From: Orientallactaga sibirica
Lineage: Eukaryota > Chordata > Mammalia > Rodentia > Dipodidae
NCBI GenBank assembly: GCA_036365145.1
Contig: JAEOAD010000015.1
Span: 11,401,501-11,465,500 of the forward strand
Direction of reading: 5' to 3'
Length of the DNA: 64,000 bases
Part shown: positions 22,551 through 33,867 of the stretch, one piece after another
Position numbering within the stretch: the stretch's first letter is position 1
Layout: the number at the start of each line of letters is the position of its first letter
The notes under the pieces: model-generated
Seen by the model: the letters and a program-made list of their open reading frames with translations, nothing else
Told to the model about the DNA's origin: nothing
Database searches by the model: none
Position numbers and translations under genes: made by a program

Positions 22551-23849
22551 TATTTTTTAAACTTTTTTTATTGACAACTTCCATAATTATAGACAATAAC
22601 CCATGGTAATTCCCTCTCTCCCCCCACTTTCCCCTTTGCAACTCCACTCTCCATCATACATTTTCACCTCTCAATCAGTCTCTCTTTTATTTTGTTGTCA
22701 TCATCTTTTCCTCCTATTATGATGGTCTCATGTAGGTAGTGTCAGGCACTGTGAGATCATGGATATCCAGGCCATTTTGTGACTGGAAGAGTGCATTGTA
22801 AGGAGTCCTATCTTTCCTTTGGTGCTTACATTTTTTCTGCCACCTCTTCTCTGATGGAACCTGAGCCTTAGAAGGTGTGATAGAGATGTTTCAGTGCTAG
22901 GCACTCCTCTGTCACTTCTTCTCAGTACTATGGTGCCTTCTGAGTCATCACAATGTCATTGCCATCTGAAAAGAGAAGCTTCTCTAACCAAAAGTGAGAG
23001 TAGCATTAATATATGGGTACGAACATTAAGAGAAGTGCTTACCAGGCAGTTTGGTGCATAGCATATACATTTAGCAAGATACCAGCAGATGTTATACCCT
23101 TAGGGCTCATGACTACCCCTGTCGTAGGTTTTCAGTATCAGGCATGTATTTCCTTCCATGGAGCAAGCCTCCAGTCCAATTAGAGAATGGTCGTTTCCCC
23201 CATAACAGACATGCCACTATTGCACCCATTGGCTCATTTGGCCTGGCTGGCCAAATTTAAGGCTTTCAGCATCCACTGTTGAGTATCTCCACTGGTGATT
23301 TCTTTCTCTCCCATTGAACTGCATGCAGCATAGCTTTTTCCAACTTTCTGTCAGCTGGTCTACATGAAGGAGGTTTTTAGCACAGTTCCAGCAGGATTTC
23401 TCAGTGCCCTTGCATCCCAAGTATGTGAAGTCTTCACCATCTATTCCTGGTGGGAAACCAAGAGCCTTGACAATGATTTGTAATGTTTTGGGGGTATTAG
23501 GGACCTTCCTGGCCAAAACTCACTGGAAGGTATCCCATCCCTAGCACTGAAAATTTTCTAATAATAATCTAAGACTTCTGAGTGTTCTATTGTCCAAAAA
23601 AGTAGGTTTCCATATGACTCATTCATACCCTCTTAGATTTTGATTAGCCTTCCCCCATCTCTCTTTTACTCAGTCTCTTCTCCTGACCTCATTTAGGCCT
23701 TTCCAACCCCATTAATCTGTTCTTCTATTTACATATATACAATACCATCCTATTTAGTCCCCCTCCCTCCCTTTCTATTTCCTTTATATCCCCTTTGTAG
23801 CTTACTGGCTTCTGCTACTGAGTTTTATTCCAACTTACATAGAAGTCCA

Positions 23850-25355
23850 ATCATTTGTAGCTAGGAACCACATATGAGAGAGAACATGTGACGTTTGGCT
23901 TTCTGAGCCTGGCTTACCTAACTAAGTATAATCCTTTCCCAATTCATCCATTTTCCTGCAAATTTCATAATTTCATTTTCCTTTACCACTGAGTAGAGCT
24001 CCATGGTAAAAATCTGCCACATTTTCATTATCCACTCATCAGTTGAGGGACAACTAGGCTGATTCCATTTCCTAGTCATTGTGAACAGAGCTGCAATAAA
24101 TATGGTTGAGCAAGTATCTTTAAGTTAGTGAGATGAGTCCTTAGGATATATGCCTAGGAGTGGTATAGCTGGGTCATATAGTAAATATATTTTTAGTTGT
24201 CTCAAGAACCTCCACACTGATTTCCACAATGGCTGGATTAAATTGCATTCCCACCAACAGTTCAGAAGGGTTCCTCTTTTTCTGTATCCTCTCCAGAATT
24301 TATTGTCATTTATTTTCATGATGGTAGCCATTCTGACCAGAGTGAGATGGAATCTCAAAATAGTTTTAATTTGCATTTCCCTAATGGCTAGGGATGAAGA
24401 ATATTTTTTAGATGTTTATATGCCATCTGTATTTCTTCTTTAGAGAACTCTCTGTTTATTTTCATAGCCCATTTATTAATTTGATTGTTTGGTTTCTTAT
24501 TATTTAGTTTTTTTCTGATTTCTTTGTGTATCCTGGATATTAATCCTCTGTCAGATGTACAGCTAGCAAAGATTTTCTCCCATTCTGTAAGTTGTCTTTT
24601 TGCTCTATTCACAGTATGCTTTGCTGTACAAAAGCTTTGTAATTTCATGAGGTCCCAGTGGTTGATCAGTGGTTTTATTTCCTGAGCAACTGGGGTTATA
24701 TTCAGAAAGTCTTTGCCAATACCAATATGTTGCGGGGTGAACCTACTTTTTCCTTTAGCAATTTGAGAGTTTTGGGTCTCATATTAAGGTCTTTGATCCA
24801 TTTGGACTTGATTCTTGTGCATGGAGAACACTAAGAATCTATTTTCATCCTTCTACAGAGACATACCTAGTTTTCCCAGCACCATTTGCTGAAGAGGCTA
24901 TCTTTTGTCCAATGAGCATTTTTGGCATTTTTGTTGAAGATCAGGTGGCTATAGCTACTTGGACTTACATCAGGGCCCTCTATTCTATTCCATTGATCTA
25001 CATGTCTGTTTTTGTGCCAGCACCCTGCTGTTTTTGTTACTATGGCTTTGTAATATAGGGTTAAATCAGGTGTGGTGATACCACCAGCCTTATTTTTGTA
25101 GCTTAAAATTGTTTAAGATATTCAAGGTTTTTTGTGCTTCCAAATGAATTTTAGGATTGTTTTCTTCTATTTCTAATAAGAATCCCATTGGAATGTTGAT
25201 GGGGATTTCATTAAATATGTAGATTGCTTTTGGTAGGATTGTCATTTTCACAATATAGATTCTCCCAATCCAAGAACAGGGATGTCTTTCCATTTCCTAG
25301 AGTCTTCTGCAATTTCTTTTTTTTTTTTTAAAAGTTTTATTTATTTATTTGAGAG

Positions 25356-25397
<42 letters not shown>

Positions 25398-25632
25398 GGT
25401 GCACCAGGGCCTCCAACCACTGCAAGTGAACTCCAGGTGCATGTGCCACCTTGTGCATCTGGCTTACATGGGCCCTGGGGAATCAAACCTAGGTGCTTTG
25501 GCTTTGCAGGCAAATGCCTTAACTGCTAAGCCATCCCTCCAGCCCTCTTCTGCAATTTCTGTCTTGAGTGTTTTAAAGTTTTCATTGCAGAGATCCTTTA
25601 CTTCACTTTATTCCAAGGTACTTTATTTATTT

Positions 25633-25663
<31 letters not shown>

Positions 25664-25724
25664 TGATGCAATTGTGAATAGGAGTGATCATTTGATTTCA
25701 TCATCTGTGTGTTTGTTGTTAGCA
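23850..25724 (-). pseudogene. L1 ORF2 C-terminal part (broken)
   Basis: Remains of the L1 ORF2 protein, the endonuclease/reverse transcriptase of the element. Three minus-strand open pieces are readable: 25293-25090 ([20 protein letters not shown] block), 24648-24388 (WEKIFASCTSDRGLISRI block) and 24376-24125 (CWWECNLIQPLWKSVWRFL block), in correct order. They match the downstream half of ORF2, after the reverse-transcriptase core; the endonuclease and the catalytic core are absent. Stops and frameshifts separate the pieces, and the SINE at 25303-25560 interrupts the upstream end. It is non-functional, and is listed because these pieces can be mistaken for host exons. Confidence 0.9.
25303..25560 (-). 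mobile_element. tRNA-type SINE with perfect TSD
   Basis: Flanked by tcttctgcaatttct at 25303-25317 and 25546-25560, a perfect 15-bp duplication. Tail with T-run, ttatttatttatttgagaga and a long (GA)n; end gctaagccatccctccagcc. One of the youngest-looking SINEs in the window. Confidence 0.96.
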
Positions 25725-25739
25725 AACATGTGTATTTTT

Positions 25740-26149
25740 GAGGAAGCATATCATTCAACCCATAACCATAGCAACTTCCAGAATTCACAAGTGATTCTAA
25801 GAGTCTTTCTTTTGGCTTTATTTTGGAGGGTGGGCACAGTATTTCTCTCTAAATATCTTACTTTGAAAATATAGACTACTTCTACCTCAATCTGCTCTAT
25901 GCTAACTGAGGCTGGTGGTTTGTGGTGGTGGGGTTGGTTCTGGTATCTTAAAGCAAACAGTTAGGGGAGATGGTAGCTCTGAATTGAGAATATGTGATGC
26001 TCTGCACCTGTTAAGCATCACTTTGGGCTGTAGCTACAATTCTGTGACAATAAACAAAGTGCACACTCACACACATTATTTACATACATCTTTAATAAAT
26101 TTTTTTGAAGAACAAAATACATTTAGTTTAGCAATCCTAATTGTCTTAA
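25740..26149. other. End of split repeat, then unique sequence
   Basis: The first 30 or so bases (catatcattcaacccataac) complete the old repeat begun at 22196. The rest shows no recognisable feature. Confidence 0.45.
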
Positions 26150-26602
26150 TTTTTTTTATAATTTATTTTTATTTATATTATTCTAATTTTACATTCATAA
26201 TGGTGACTCCATTCTCCTCCTCCCTGACCTCCCTCTTCTATAGGGACCCTCATCAATGGTGAATGTGGGTCATGCATTGTGGGGGTAGTCAAGAGTTATG
26301 GGGAATAGTCCAAGTGTCTGTGCATAATGCCCCAACTTGTGGCTCTAACACTCTTTTCCCCCCTCTTCCACAAAATTCCTGAGCCACATTGGGGTCATTT
26401 TAGTTTTACTTCAGTGATGAGGTTTTGGGAGCCTCTGTGTCTCTGGATATCTGGCTTAGTAGGAATTGGATGTTCTCTGTGTTTATCTCCTTCAGCCTTT
26501 TTCAGGTGTCGTGATACCCACAAACGCTGAACTCTTGCCCTTCCCCCACATTACTCTATGGTTTCAGCTGGGGCCCTGGTGAGGTGTGATTGGCTGATCT
26601 TT
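26150..26602 (-). mobile_element. L1 3' end (subfamily A), antisense
   Basis: Close match in reverse to 5200-5660. Both copies share the antisense peptide block LVGIGCSLCLSPSAFF. It starts with a T/A-rich tail and is cut by the SINE at 26603. Confidence 0.9.
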
Positions 26603-26775
26603 TAAAATTTTTTAGTTTTATTTGAGAGAGAGAGAGAATGGATGTACCAGGACTTCCAGCCACTGCAAACAAATTCCAGATGCACACACCCCCTTGTGCA
26701 TCTGGCTTATGTGGGTCCTGGGTTGTTAGGCTTCTCAGGCAAGCTCCTTAACCACTAAGTAATCTCTTCTGCTCC
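26603..26775 (-). mobile_element. tRNA-type SINE, antisense
   Basis: Contains tttgagagagagagagaatg, gccactgcaaacaaattcca, tgcatctggcttatgtgggt and an end like actaagtaatctcttctgct. It lacks part of the B-box region. Confidence 0.85.
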
Positions 26776-27410
26776 AGTTGTACATCACATCTTAAGAAAA
26801 GTCTATTTTAGGGCAAAATACTTCCTTATCATTTGGACCTGCCTCATGCTATTTCCTTCTGGTTATTTACTCACTCAGCCAATAGCCAGAGGGTGTGTTA
26901 AGCAAGAGCTAGGCTGCTGGCTATCTGCCCTGCAGTTGTCCGCAGTCCTGTGGGACATGTAGGAACAACATGGCCACAGCAGAGTGCTAGTGGAGGTGCA
27001 GTGTGTGGTTCTGAAGAGAGTCCCAATGCAGGTGAAGTAGAAAGAGGTTCCACCTGGTTCCATTAGCCAGTGCTGCCTGGCATGCTCTTTGAAAACATCT
27101 TTAGGGATGTGCTTCAGGGTGTGCTCACAGCCGCTGGCCTCTGAACAGTCTTGCTTTAGCAATGGCTCCTCTTCTGGCTTTACTGAGGCTTTGATACTTC
27201 CATTGCTGGGATGTTATCTTTTGAACACATGTGAGCAGAGAAGACACATACCTTCCAAAAATCCCACTTGTTGGAAATTTCAGACAAGTTTCTTCTCAAC
27301 AACACAGAGTACTGAATAGAAGAACAAACACTAAGTAAATGGAGGGGTTGCAATCATTCTCATTTCACACACAATAAAATGATGCTTGTGGAAGGTGATA
27401 TGGGGTAAAT
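26776..27410. other. Unique sequence; unexplained 95-codon antisense frame
   Basis: No repeat recognised. The minus-strand frame 26875-27162 (CEHTLKHIPKDVFKEHARQ block) looks slightly protein-like and continues in frame upstream without a start, but I do not recognise it. A decayed processed pseudogene is possible but unproven. Confidence 0.3.
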
Positions 27411-28065
27411 TAAATTCATTTTCCCCATCATCAGATTCATGTATTGGATCTCTAGTGTGTGATATATGGAGGTGGAGCTTTTGAGCAAGAATAGTCATGA
27501 AAACAGGATTCTTTTCTGATGGGATTTAGTGTCTTTTTTTTTTTTAATTTTAAACTTTATTTTAAAATATGTAAAGATTATTTTACAGAGGTTATAGTTT
27601 TGTATCCCTTCTCACCTGGATCCACTTTCACTGCGAGTTCTCCACCATGTGGTTACTGGTATTCAGTGTGGAGCAGTTAAGGTCTCAAATTCTATGGGGC
27701 GGGGTGCTATGCTTCAGGAAATTTTTACGTTCCCTGCAGCTCTCACAATCTTCCTGTCCCTTCTGCCACAATGTTCCCTGAGCCTTGGCAGGTCTGTTAG
27801 CACTCTGATTTAGTGCTAAGTTTTCTGTAGCCTTTGGGTTTCTAGTGTCTTTATAAGGAGAGGCACCAGAAAGCCTGCTTCTTGCCTCCTGTCTGCCACA
27901 TGAGGGCACAGTGAGAAGATGGCAGTCTACAAACCTCTCGCCAGAGCCCAACCATGCTAGCATGCTGACCTCAGACTTCAAGCTTCCATAACTTCTAAGA
28001 AATAAACTTCTGTTGTTCAAGCTATCTAGCCTATGGCATATTAGTATGGAAGACTAAGACAGAAG
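27411..28065 (+). mobile_element. MLT1-type (ERVL-MaLR) solitary LTR, split
   Basis: After removing the insertion at 27537-27842, the order is tggatctctagtgtgtgata, gggatttagtgtctttataa, gaggcaccagaaagcc, gccacatgagggcacagtga, then gaaataaacttctgttgttc and agtatggaagactaagacag. This is the classic MaLR LTR layout with its aataaa signal. No internal genes. Confidence 0.85.
27527..27852 (-). mobile_element. Diverged L1 3' end inserted in the MLT1 LTR
   Basis: Flanked by tagtgtcttt at 27527-27536 and 27843-27852. The insert opens with a T-run and, read in reverse, carries ggctcagggaacattgtggc and agaagggacaggaagattgt, the same core as the other L1 3' UTRs here. It therefore looks like a 5'-truncated L1 of a third, more distant subfamily. 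Confidence 0.7.
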
Positions 28066-29077
28066 TTATTTTCTAGGGTCACACGCTTAAATAAAGGACC
28101 ACTTCTATATAAGTGCAGCACACCTCTTTATCCGATGCTATTTTTGAGACATATGTTGATTTAACTTGTCTTTTCAAATATTTATTGGTCACTTACTATG
28201 TGTGAGATCTCTTCTGAATTATACTATTTTCTCTTTCTTTCTGTATGCTCTTGTTCTCTTTCTTGTCTCTTTCCACCACCATCACTGCAATATTTGTTAT
28301 AACTGCTGAAGAATAAATGCCCTACCACGTCCCTTAACAGCACACAGAAAAAACATTAGGTTATGATGATCATCTAGTGTTAATTGCAGGCTTTCTGGTG
28401 AGCTGATTGAGAAGAAAAAGGTGCTTCACATTTTCCTTGAAATAGGGTGGTCTTGAGGCATGTGAATAAGTTCCATTCCTCCGCCATGACAGTTGAAATG
28501 CCTCCATCTCTCTCATGATAGTAGCTGTCCTTTATCAAGTGCCTTCCATGTATTATTGATCTTAAAAGTTTGTAAGCAGGAACAGTGAACTTCAAGGCTC
28601 TAAGTGTCCAATGGTGTTCATACCTTGGGTTAATTTGTGTCTCTGTGGCACTAGGTATAGTCTTCCAATCCTGTATAGATCCACATTCAAGGGTCAGTAC
28701 ATTGCTTGATGGGGCTGCTGGCTTAGCCCAGTTGTTTCTGCTTAACTACAGCCAGTGAGCTAAGGAGTAAGACGCCGGTCAGTTTGGAAGGATTAAGGAA
28801 TTATATCTGATTTTAAAAGACTCAGTAACCAGAAACCCCCAAACAACCTTGAGAAGCAAGCACCAGTGGCCAGTTTTTATATTTTAAACTTACATGAAAA
28901 CATCATTTTATTGGATTTTAATTTGATCCCATTGAAGCCTTCTAAATCAATCAGTTTCCCAGCTTGTGACCTGCTGGGGTTCTGATTCAAAAAGCCACAC
29001 CTTGGCTTTAGGGGCTTGGTCAGACACCTTGGGATATGGCATCAGCTTCTTGGGTGAGTTGTAGTTCTGGCTCTGTC

Positions 29078-29078
<1 letters not shown>
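28066..29078. other. Unique sequence, no feature recognised
   Basis: A weak MIR/L2-like phrase (tattggtcacttactatgtg) occurs near 28183. Otherwise nothing identifiable. Confidence 0.4.
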
Positions 29079-29112
<34 letters not shown>

Positions 29113-29119
29113 GTGTGTA
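29079..29119. repeat. (TG)n microsatellite
   Basis: About 16 TG units, then ttgtgtgtac. Confidence 0.95.
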
Positions 29120-29239
29120 CCATATGCACATACCTATGGGTGTGCCCTTTTAGTTTGGAGTCAAATTGCCCTTCTCTGATGGTGAAAATGATACCTGTTC
29201 CTAAATCGATGGTCTTGGGGGAGATTTTATTTTCCGAGC

Positions 29240-29386
29240 AGAATTCTCTTCCAGTCTTCTCCCAACCGTCTTTGCCGCAAGCCTGTGTGCGACCCCGGGG
29301 CCTGATTGTTTTGCCTTGTTTGGGCCTCTCCAGGTCGCTGGGAATGACTCAGGATCCATGATCTCCGTCAGCTCTGGAGCAGGGCC
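29240..29386 (+). repeat. Local duplication, copy A
   Basis: The stretch 29291-29386 aligns with 30021-30112 at roughly 80% by eye, sharing caggatccatgat and other blocks. The similarity extends upstream through a tctcccaacc/tctcccagcc block. Copy A contains TGACTCA, an AP-1-type site that copy B lacks (tggctca). Confidence 0.75.
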
Positions 29387-29655
29387 AAGCTCATGCCTTC
29401 CTTTCTGCTGTCTTCATTAATGCTGGGCTAGCGTCCCAGCATTCCTGAGAAATTGATAGAGACAGAACATCAATTGTAGTTTAGCTCTACAATGGGGAAA
29501 CTCACGGTGACAGGCTGGGGGATTTTGTTGCCAAGGAAGTCGCTGGGCCCTTTCCTGGAGTGGTCCAGAGTCGAAGCTCACTGAGCTTTTGTGAGGTCAT
29601 CGAATGGGACACAAGACAAGAGCAACAAGCCGCTAATCTGCTAATTGCAGCCTAG
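29387..29655. promoter_or_regulatory. Candidate conserved noncoding block
   Basis: Repeat-free sequence with higher CpG than its surroundings, several ATTA/CTAAT cores (gccgctaatctgctaattgc near 29631) and gagaaattgatagag. Conservation is not testable here; this is only a candidate. Confidence 0.2.
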
Positions 29656-29954
29656 CTAAGTGATGTTACCTTTGTGTTTGGCTTTCTTGGCCTTGATGTA
29701 TGATTATGTATGTGCAAGAGAAAGAAAGTTGAGACAGCCTCTTTCAGGCCAGGAAGATGCTGTGGTGTTGGTTAAGAACTCGGTGGACCAGGTGGATGTC
29801 AGGCTGGAAAGCTGTGGTCAGACCTGGAACTCTGCTCCTGATAAAGTACTGCATCAGGGCCAGCCAGGCTGTGGGTTGTTGGTCCTAGGTGGATACACTA
29901 AATGGCTACTACATTCGTATATCAGTTTCTCACAATGTTTGAGAAAAGATGTGG

Positions 29955-30112
29955 CTGCCTTTTCTCATTTAGCTTTCTCCCAGCCTTCTCTCATCTGTGT
30001 GCCCCACCAACCTTCTAAGGGACCCGTGGACTAGTTGCTATGCCATATTTGGGACTTTCCAGGTCTCTAGGAATGGCTCAGGATCCATGATTTCCATCAG
30101 CCTGGAGCAGAG
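29955..30112 (+). repeat. Local duplication, copy B
   Basis: Partner of 29240-29386, in the same orientation and offset by about 730 bp. An extra stretch of about 18 bases lies before the gaccc start at 30021. Confidence 0.75.
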
Positions 30113-30469
30113 TCTTCTGTCAGTTGAGTTTTGGGAGGGCATATGTATGATGAGATCATGATTTCTGAGGGGCAATCCCAAGGTACCCCACAGTGGCCCT
30201 TGCATGAGAGCAGGGGATGGTATATCTTGCCCTTAGTTAATCTGTTGCTCTTCTGTGTCCTCTGTCTTGGCAAGAAGCATATCTGCCTCAGTTGTGCAAA
30301 ATGCATCATCATTTCCACTCCTGAATCTTGAGGTGCTCTTCTTTTTCTCTTCACTGTCTCTGGCAGGTGTGCTGATCTTGCCTTCACTTCGTGACTTCCT
30401 CCACCCAGGCTTCCATCATCTTTCCCATGCTGGGCCACAGGGGTCATCCTGCTCTGCCCTCTACTTCTC

Positions 30470-30870
30470 TTCTTGCCTCTTAGTAATTTGCTTCCACCTT
30501 TTAGGTACATTCATCCATCTATTTCTAAAATGTGCTCTCCCCTTAAATCCTTAAGTGACTCCGTGTTGCTCTCTGGATCAGAATTGGGCTTCATTGCCCT
30601 CTTTATGTGAAATGATCTGATCCTACCTCTTCTTCAGTGTTTGTACCACCCAGCTTGGAGCTCACGACCCTTGCAATTCTACAAACATGCTTGGGCTTTC
30701 TTCTGTCCTAGGCCTTTGTGTGCATTTTCTTCTTCTCGTGGCTCACTCTGCACTTTCCTCAGGTCTTAGCAGTCACTTCCTTTGGAACACCTTTCCTTAC
30801 TCTCTGTCTAGGCCCCTATTGTGGGTCCATATATTCTTACTTCATCCCACTGATCGCAGTATATGGATTC
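30470..30870 (+). mobile_element. L2-like LINE 3' region
   Basis: Order of landmarks: gcttgggctttcttctgtcc, taggcctttgtgtgcatttt, agcagtcacttcctttggaa, acctttccttactctctgtc, then acttcatcccactgatcgca. This follows the L2 3' region. Diverged. Confidence 0.6.
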
Positions 30871-31002
30871 TATCCCTTCATTTACACTTGGCATAGAATT
30901 TCTTTTGAAGAAGCAAGAAGATTTGTTTGGAAAATATCTTGCCAGGCATCTTGGTTTAGAAAAGGACAAGGAAACCTAGGAGATTTATGAACTATTATAG
31001 AG

Positions 31003-31200
31003 GCAAGCCTGGTGGTGCAGGCCTATAATCCCAGATACTCTGGAGACTGAGGCAGGAGATTTCAAGTTCAAGGACAGCCTAGGCAACTTAATGAGACTAT
31101 TCCCAAAATAAAAAGTGCAAAAATAGGTCTCAGTCATAGAATGTTTGCCTAGTATGTGTAAGGTTCTGGGTTAAGTCCGTGAGACCAGAAAAAAAGGAAT
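31003..31200 (+). mobile_element. B1+ID dimer (B4/ID_B1 type)
   Basis: B1 half (gcaagcctggtggtgcaggc through agactattcccaaaataaaa) fused to an ID half (taggtctcagtcatagaatg through ggttctgggttaagtccgtg), ending agaaaaaaagg. Confidence 0.8.
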
Positions 31201-32302
31201 TACGTGAGAATAGATAGATCAGTAAGAACAGTTTGGGAAAACCAGATGTGAGAAAGATGATTGAGTCCCTTGGTAGATGAGCAAAGACTTTCCAAGGCAA
31301 AGGATAGCTTATGTTCAATAAAAGCTGTAGGCATTTTTGAGACATAAAACTTTGGTTAAGGACTTGGGTGAGAGTGTGCTAAAAGGTCAGGGGTGGTAGG
31401 TTCAAGTGTGGGTCTCTTCTGAGGAGGAAATGAACAAGCAATTGTAACATATCATGAAAAGAAGAGGAATCCAGAGGGGAAAGGATGTCAAAGGTGATTG
31501 AGCTGATGTTGACAGAGTGTGACCGCTCCCTGGAAGACAAGAACTTTGGAGAGGCTGTTGGACATTCCCAGGGGTTTGGAGAACTTTGCTTAGATTTATA
31601 AGGTAGGAGACTGTAGCTGGTCCCTGGCTCTTGTTTCTTGTCTACTTCATTACTGAGATGAACATAAGTGCAGGCCTTTTCTCACCACACCATCCTCATA
31701 CTAAGCTCAAAAAACTGGTATGGAATGAACAAAGAAACAAAAGTGATAAAAAAAAAAAAAAACCACTTTGTAGTTATATGTCTAGGTCTTTGCAGGAGCT
31801 TTCTAAGCATTTGTAAATATTCTAGACAAAATTGGCTTCCATATGGGGAAGGCCAGGAGGCCATTCCCAGGTGCCCTGTGAAATTTACTCCCTCTGTGAA
31901 CAGGAACTGTGGCACAAAGGAGCTCTCTATAAACATATTCTATGTGAAGATGGAGCTGGGCTCAACAGGCCCAGGATGCTGGCATCTGGCAGGAAGGTTG
32001 GAGAGCAGAGTTAGGGCTGCTATGTGATGTGATGTATCTTTGGGGTCTAGGTTAGGACTAGAGAGCTGAAAACTCCATGTTGATTCATTTCTCCACAGCC
32101 ACCTCTCTCAAGGTATTCATATTCACTGCAACATTGGGGAGATTTGGATGGGAGGAGGAGTCACACGGGGCAGGCTCATAATGAACTGGACTTTGGAGCC
32201 TAGGGAGAGGGGTATGGTAATCTCTGATTCTGAGCCCCATCAGATCCAGCTGCTGTTGGCTTCTGCTGAAAAAGACAGTGGAGCCCAAGACCAGAATCCA
32301 GG
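31201..32302. other. Unique sequence, no feature recognised
   Basis: An A14 run at about 31748-31761 is the only low-complexity element. No exon or RNA recognised. Confidence 0.4.
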
Positions 32303-32450
32303 AAGTATAACTATCTTTTTTTTTTTTTTTTTTTTTTTTGGTTTTTCGAGGTGTGTCTCGCTAGCCCAGGCTGACCTGTAACTCACTATGTAGTCTCAGG
32401 GTGACCTCAAACTCATGGCAATCCTCCTACCTCTGCTTCCCAAAGTGTCT
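32303..32450 (-). mobile_element. 5'-truncated B1 SINE, antisense
   Basis: T22-type tail, then ggtttttcgaggtgtgtctc, gctagcccaggctgacctgt, tagtctcagggtgacctcaa and cctacctctgcttccc. The last roughly 40 bases of a normal reverse B1 (the accacgcccggc end) are missing, so the 5' end of the element is truncated. Confidence 0.88.
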
Positions 32451-33409
32451 TTTCACATAGTGAATACATCACTGAGCAGTAAGGAGCACATGTTGAGAGC
32501 ACCGTGATGAGCCAGCCTCTGAGGTGTCTGCTACTCCTGGTCAGCCAGCTTTGCTTTTACATCTGCTGTTCATATTTCATTTTCCTTAATTATATTTTCT
32601 CATATTTATGCTAACTCTCACAACATAGGGTCATCCCAACCTATCATATATTATGATGACCTAGATATCAAAGACACAGATAAATCTTCTTTTCTCTTTC
32701 CATGTACAAAATTTCTGTGTTTTTGAAAACCCCAAATCAAACAAATGGCTTGTGGTTGTCTTAATGACTCACCTTTATTTTGAGGTTAAGTCCCACTCTT
32801 TTAAAATATGTATCTACCAGCGGATCAACCTGAATGAACCAGAATACTCTTGCCAAATTTAATTGCCCCCAAGACAAGCTCAGCGTTGATAGACTTTAAT
32901 CAGAACCCTCTTCTCTGTGCCTTGGAAATCTTCCTTCAGGACTTCTTATAACTAGGTCCCCAGGGACTTTATCTCTTGTTAAGGCTAGGGTCAGAGCAGT
33001 TCGTTAGAAAGCTGATCTGGGAATGACTACAGAGAAGAGTGTTTGTCTTTCTCTCCCAAAGAAAGGTCACAGGAAAACCTTTGCTAAGGAATGAATGTTT
33101 TTGGAAAAGACACATGCCCAGCTCTGAACCAGGCCCTTTAGTGAGGGCCTTCCCTCTGGGGGTGTCAGCAGCATACCACCCCAGCCTCAACTTTGGGGAG
33201 GAGGATGACAATCCCATCTCATTAAGGGATACCTGCCTTTCCTTGGGTCCAGATGGGTATTTCTCTTTTTAAGAGTAGAGCCATGTTGACAAAGACTTCC
33301 TGCATGTTTCACGCTCCTCTTATTTCATTTCTATAGTATAGCAGGGAAGTGACTGCATTAACATTACTCCAGAAACTCTAACCCATTGGTAGAATCTTCC
33401 GTATCACTT
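32451..33409. other. Unique sequence, no feature recognised
   Basis: No repeat, exon or RNA recognised. The overlapping open frames on both strands at 32969-33272 are unconvincing. Confidence 0.4.
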
Positions 33410-33785
33410 AATCATTCCTGGCTGTTTTGCTGTGGTCCATGCTATCCGTGCTTTGTCTGGAAAGTTGTTTCTTCACTCTTCCCCTGGGTGAATCCCACTT
33501 TCTCTAAGAGTCAGCTCAGGTATCAGCTCATATGGGAAATTCTCCTCAGCTGTTAGGTTGGGGTAGGTACTTCCTCTGATCTCCTTTCATGCCTTAAACT
33601 CTCCTTAATAATAGCTCTTGCTACAGTCTATTAAGATGAAATTTGAATTTTCTTTTTTTTTTTTTTTTTGCTAAATAGACCACACAATCATTAAAGAAAG
33701 GGGTGTTGTCTGATATATTGCTGAATTCTCAACATTTAGAACAATATCCAGCAGAATGTATACTTAGTAAATATTTGTTGTTTAT
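33410..33785 (+). mobile_element. L2-like LINE 3' end
   Basis: Landmarks gaatcccactttctctaaga, tcagctcaggtatcagctca, ttctcctcagctgttaggtt, a run of T, then caacatttagaacaatatcc and a closing tagtaaatatttgttg. This is the L2 3' order including its terminal repeat region. Confidence 0.7.
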
Positions 33786-33867
33786 GGGGGGTGTGGTGAG
33801 ACAGGGGAAGGAAGAGAAAAGAGAAGGGAAGAAGAAAGGAAGGAAGTGAAAGAGGGAGGGAGAGTCA
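33786..33867 (+). repeat. Homopurine tract (GA-rich)
   Basis: Almost only A and G for about 70 bases (agacaggggaaggaagagaa and on). It directly follows the L2 end. A triplex-forming tendency is inference. Confidence 0.85.

Larger units (their letters stand above)
22551..25724 (-). mobile_element. L1 (subfamily B), antisense, about 3.2 kb, with TSD
   Basis: Read in reverse: tail and 3' UTR (22551 to about 23850), then ORF2 sequence to 25724 where it is 5'-truncated. Flanks aacatgtgcattttt (22536-22550) and aacatgtgtattttt (25725-25739) are a 15-bp target-site duplication with one mismatch. The host repeat resumes on the right. A younger SINE (25303-25560) is nested in it. Confidence 0.92.

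Noticed and set aside
30255..30990. Overlapping hydrophobic frames as a transmembrane gene
   Set aside because: The region overlaps an L2-like fragment with C/T-rich composition, which gives Leu/Phe/Ser-rich frames by default.
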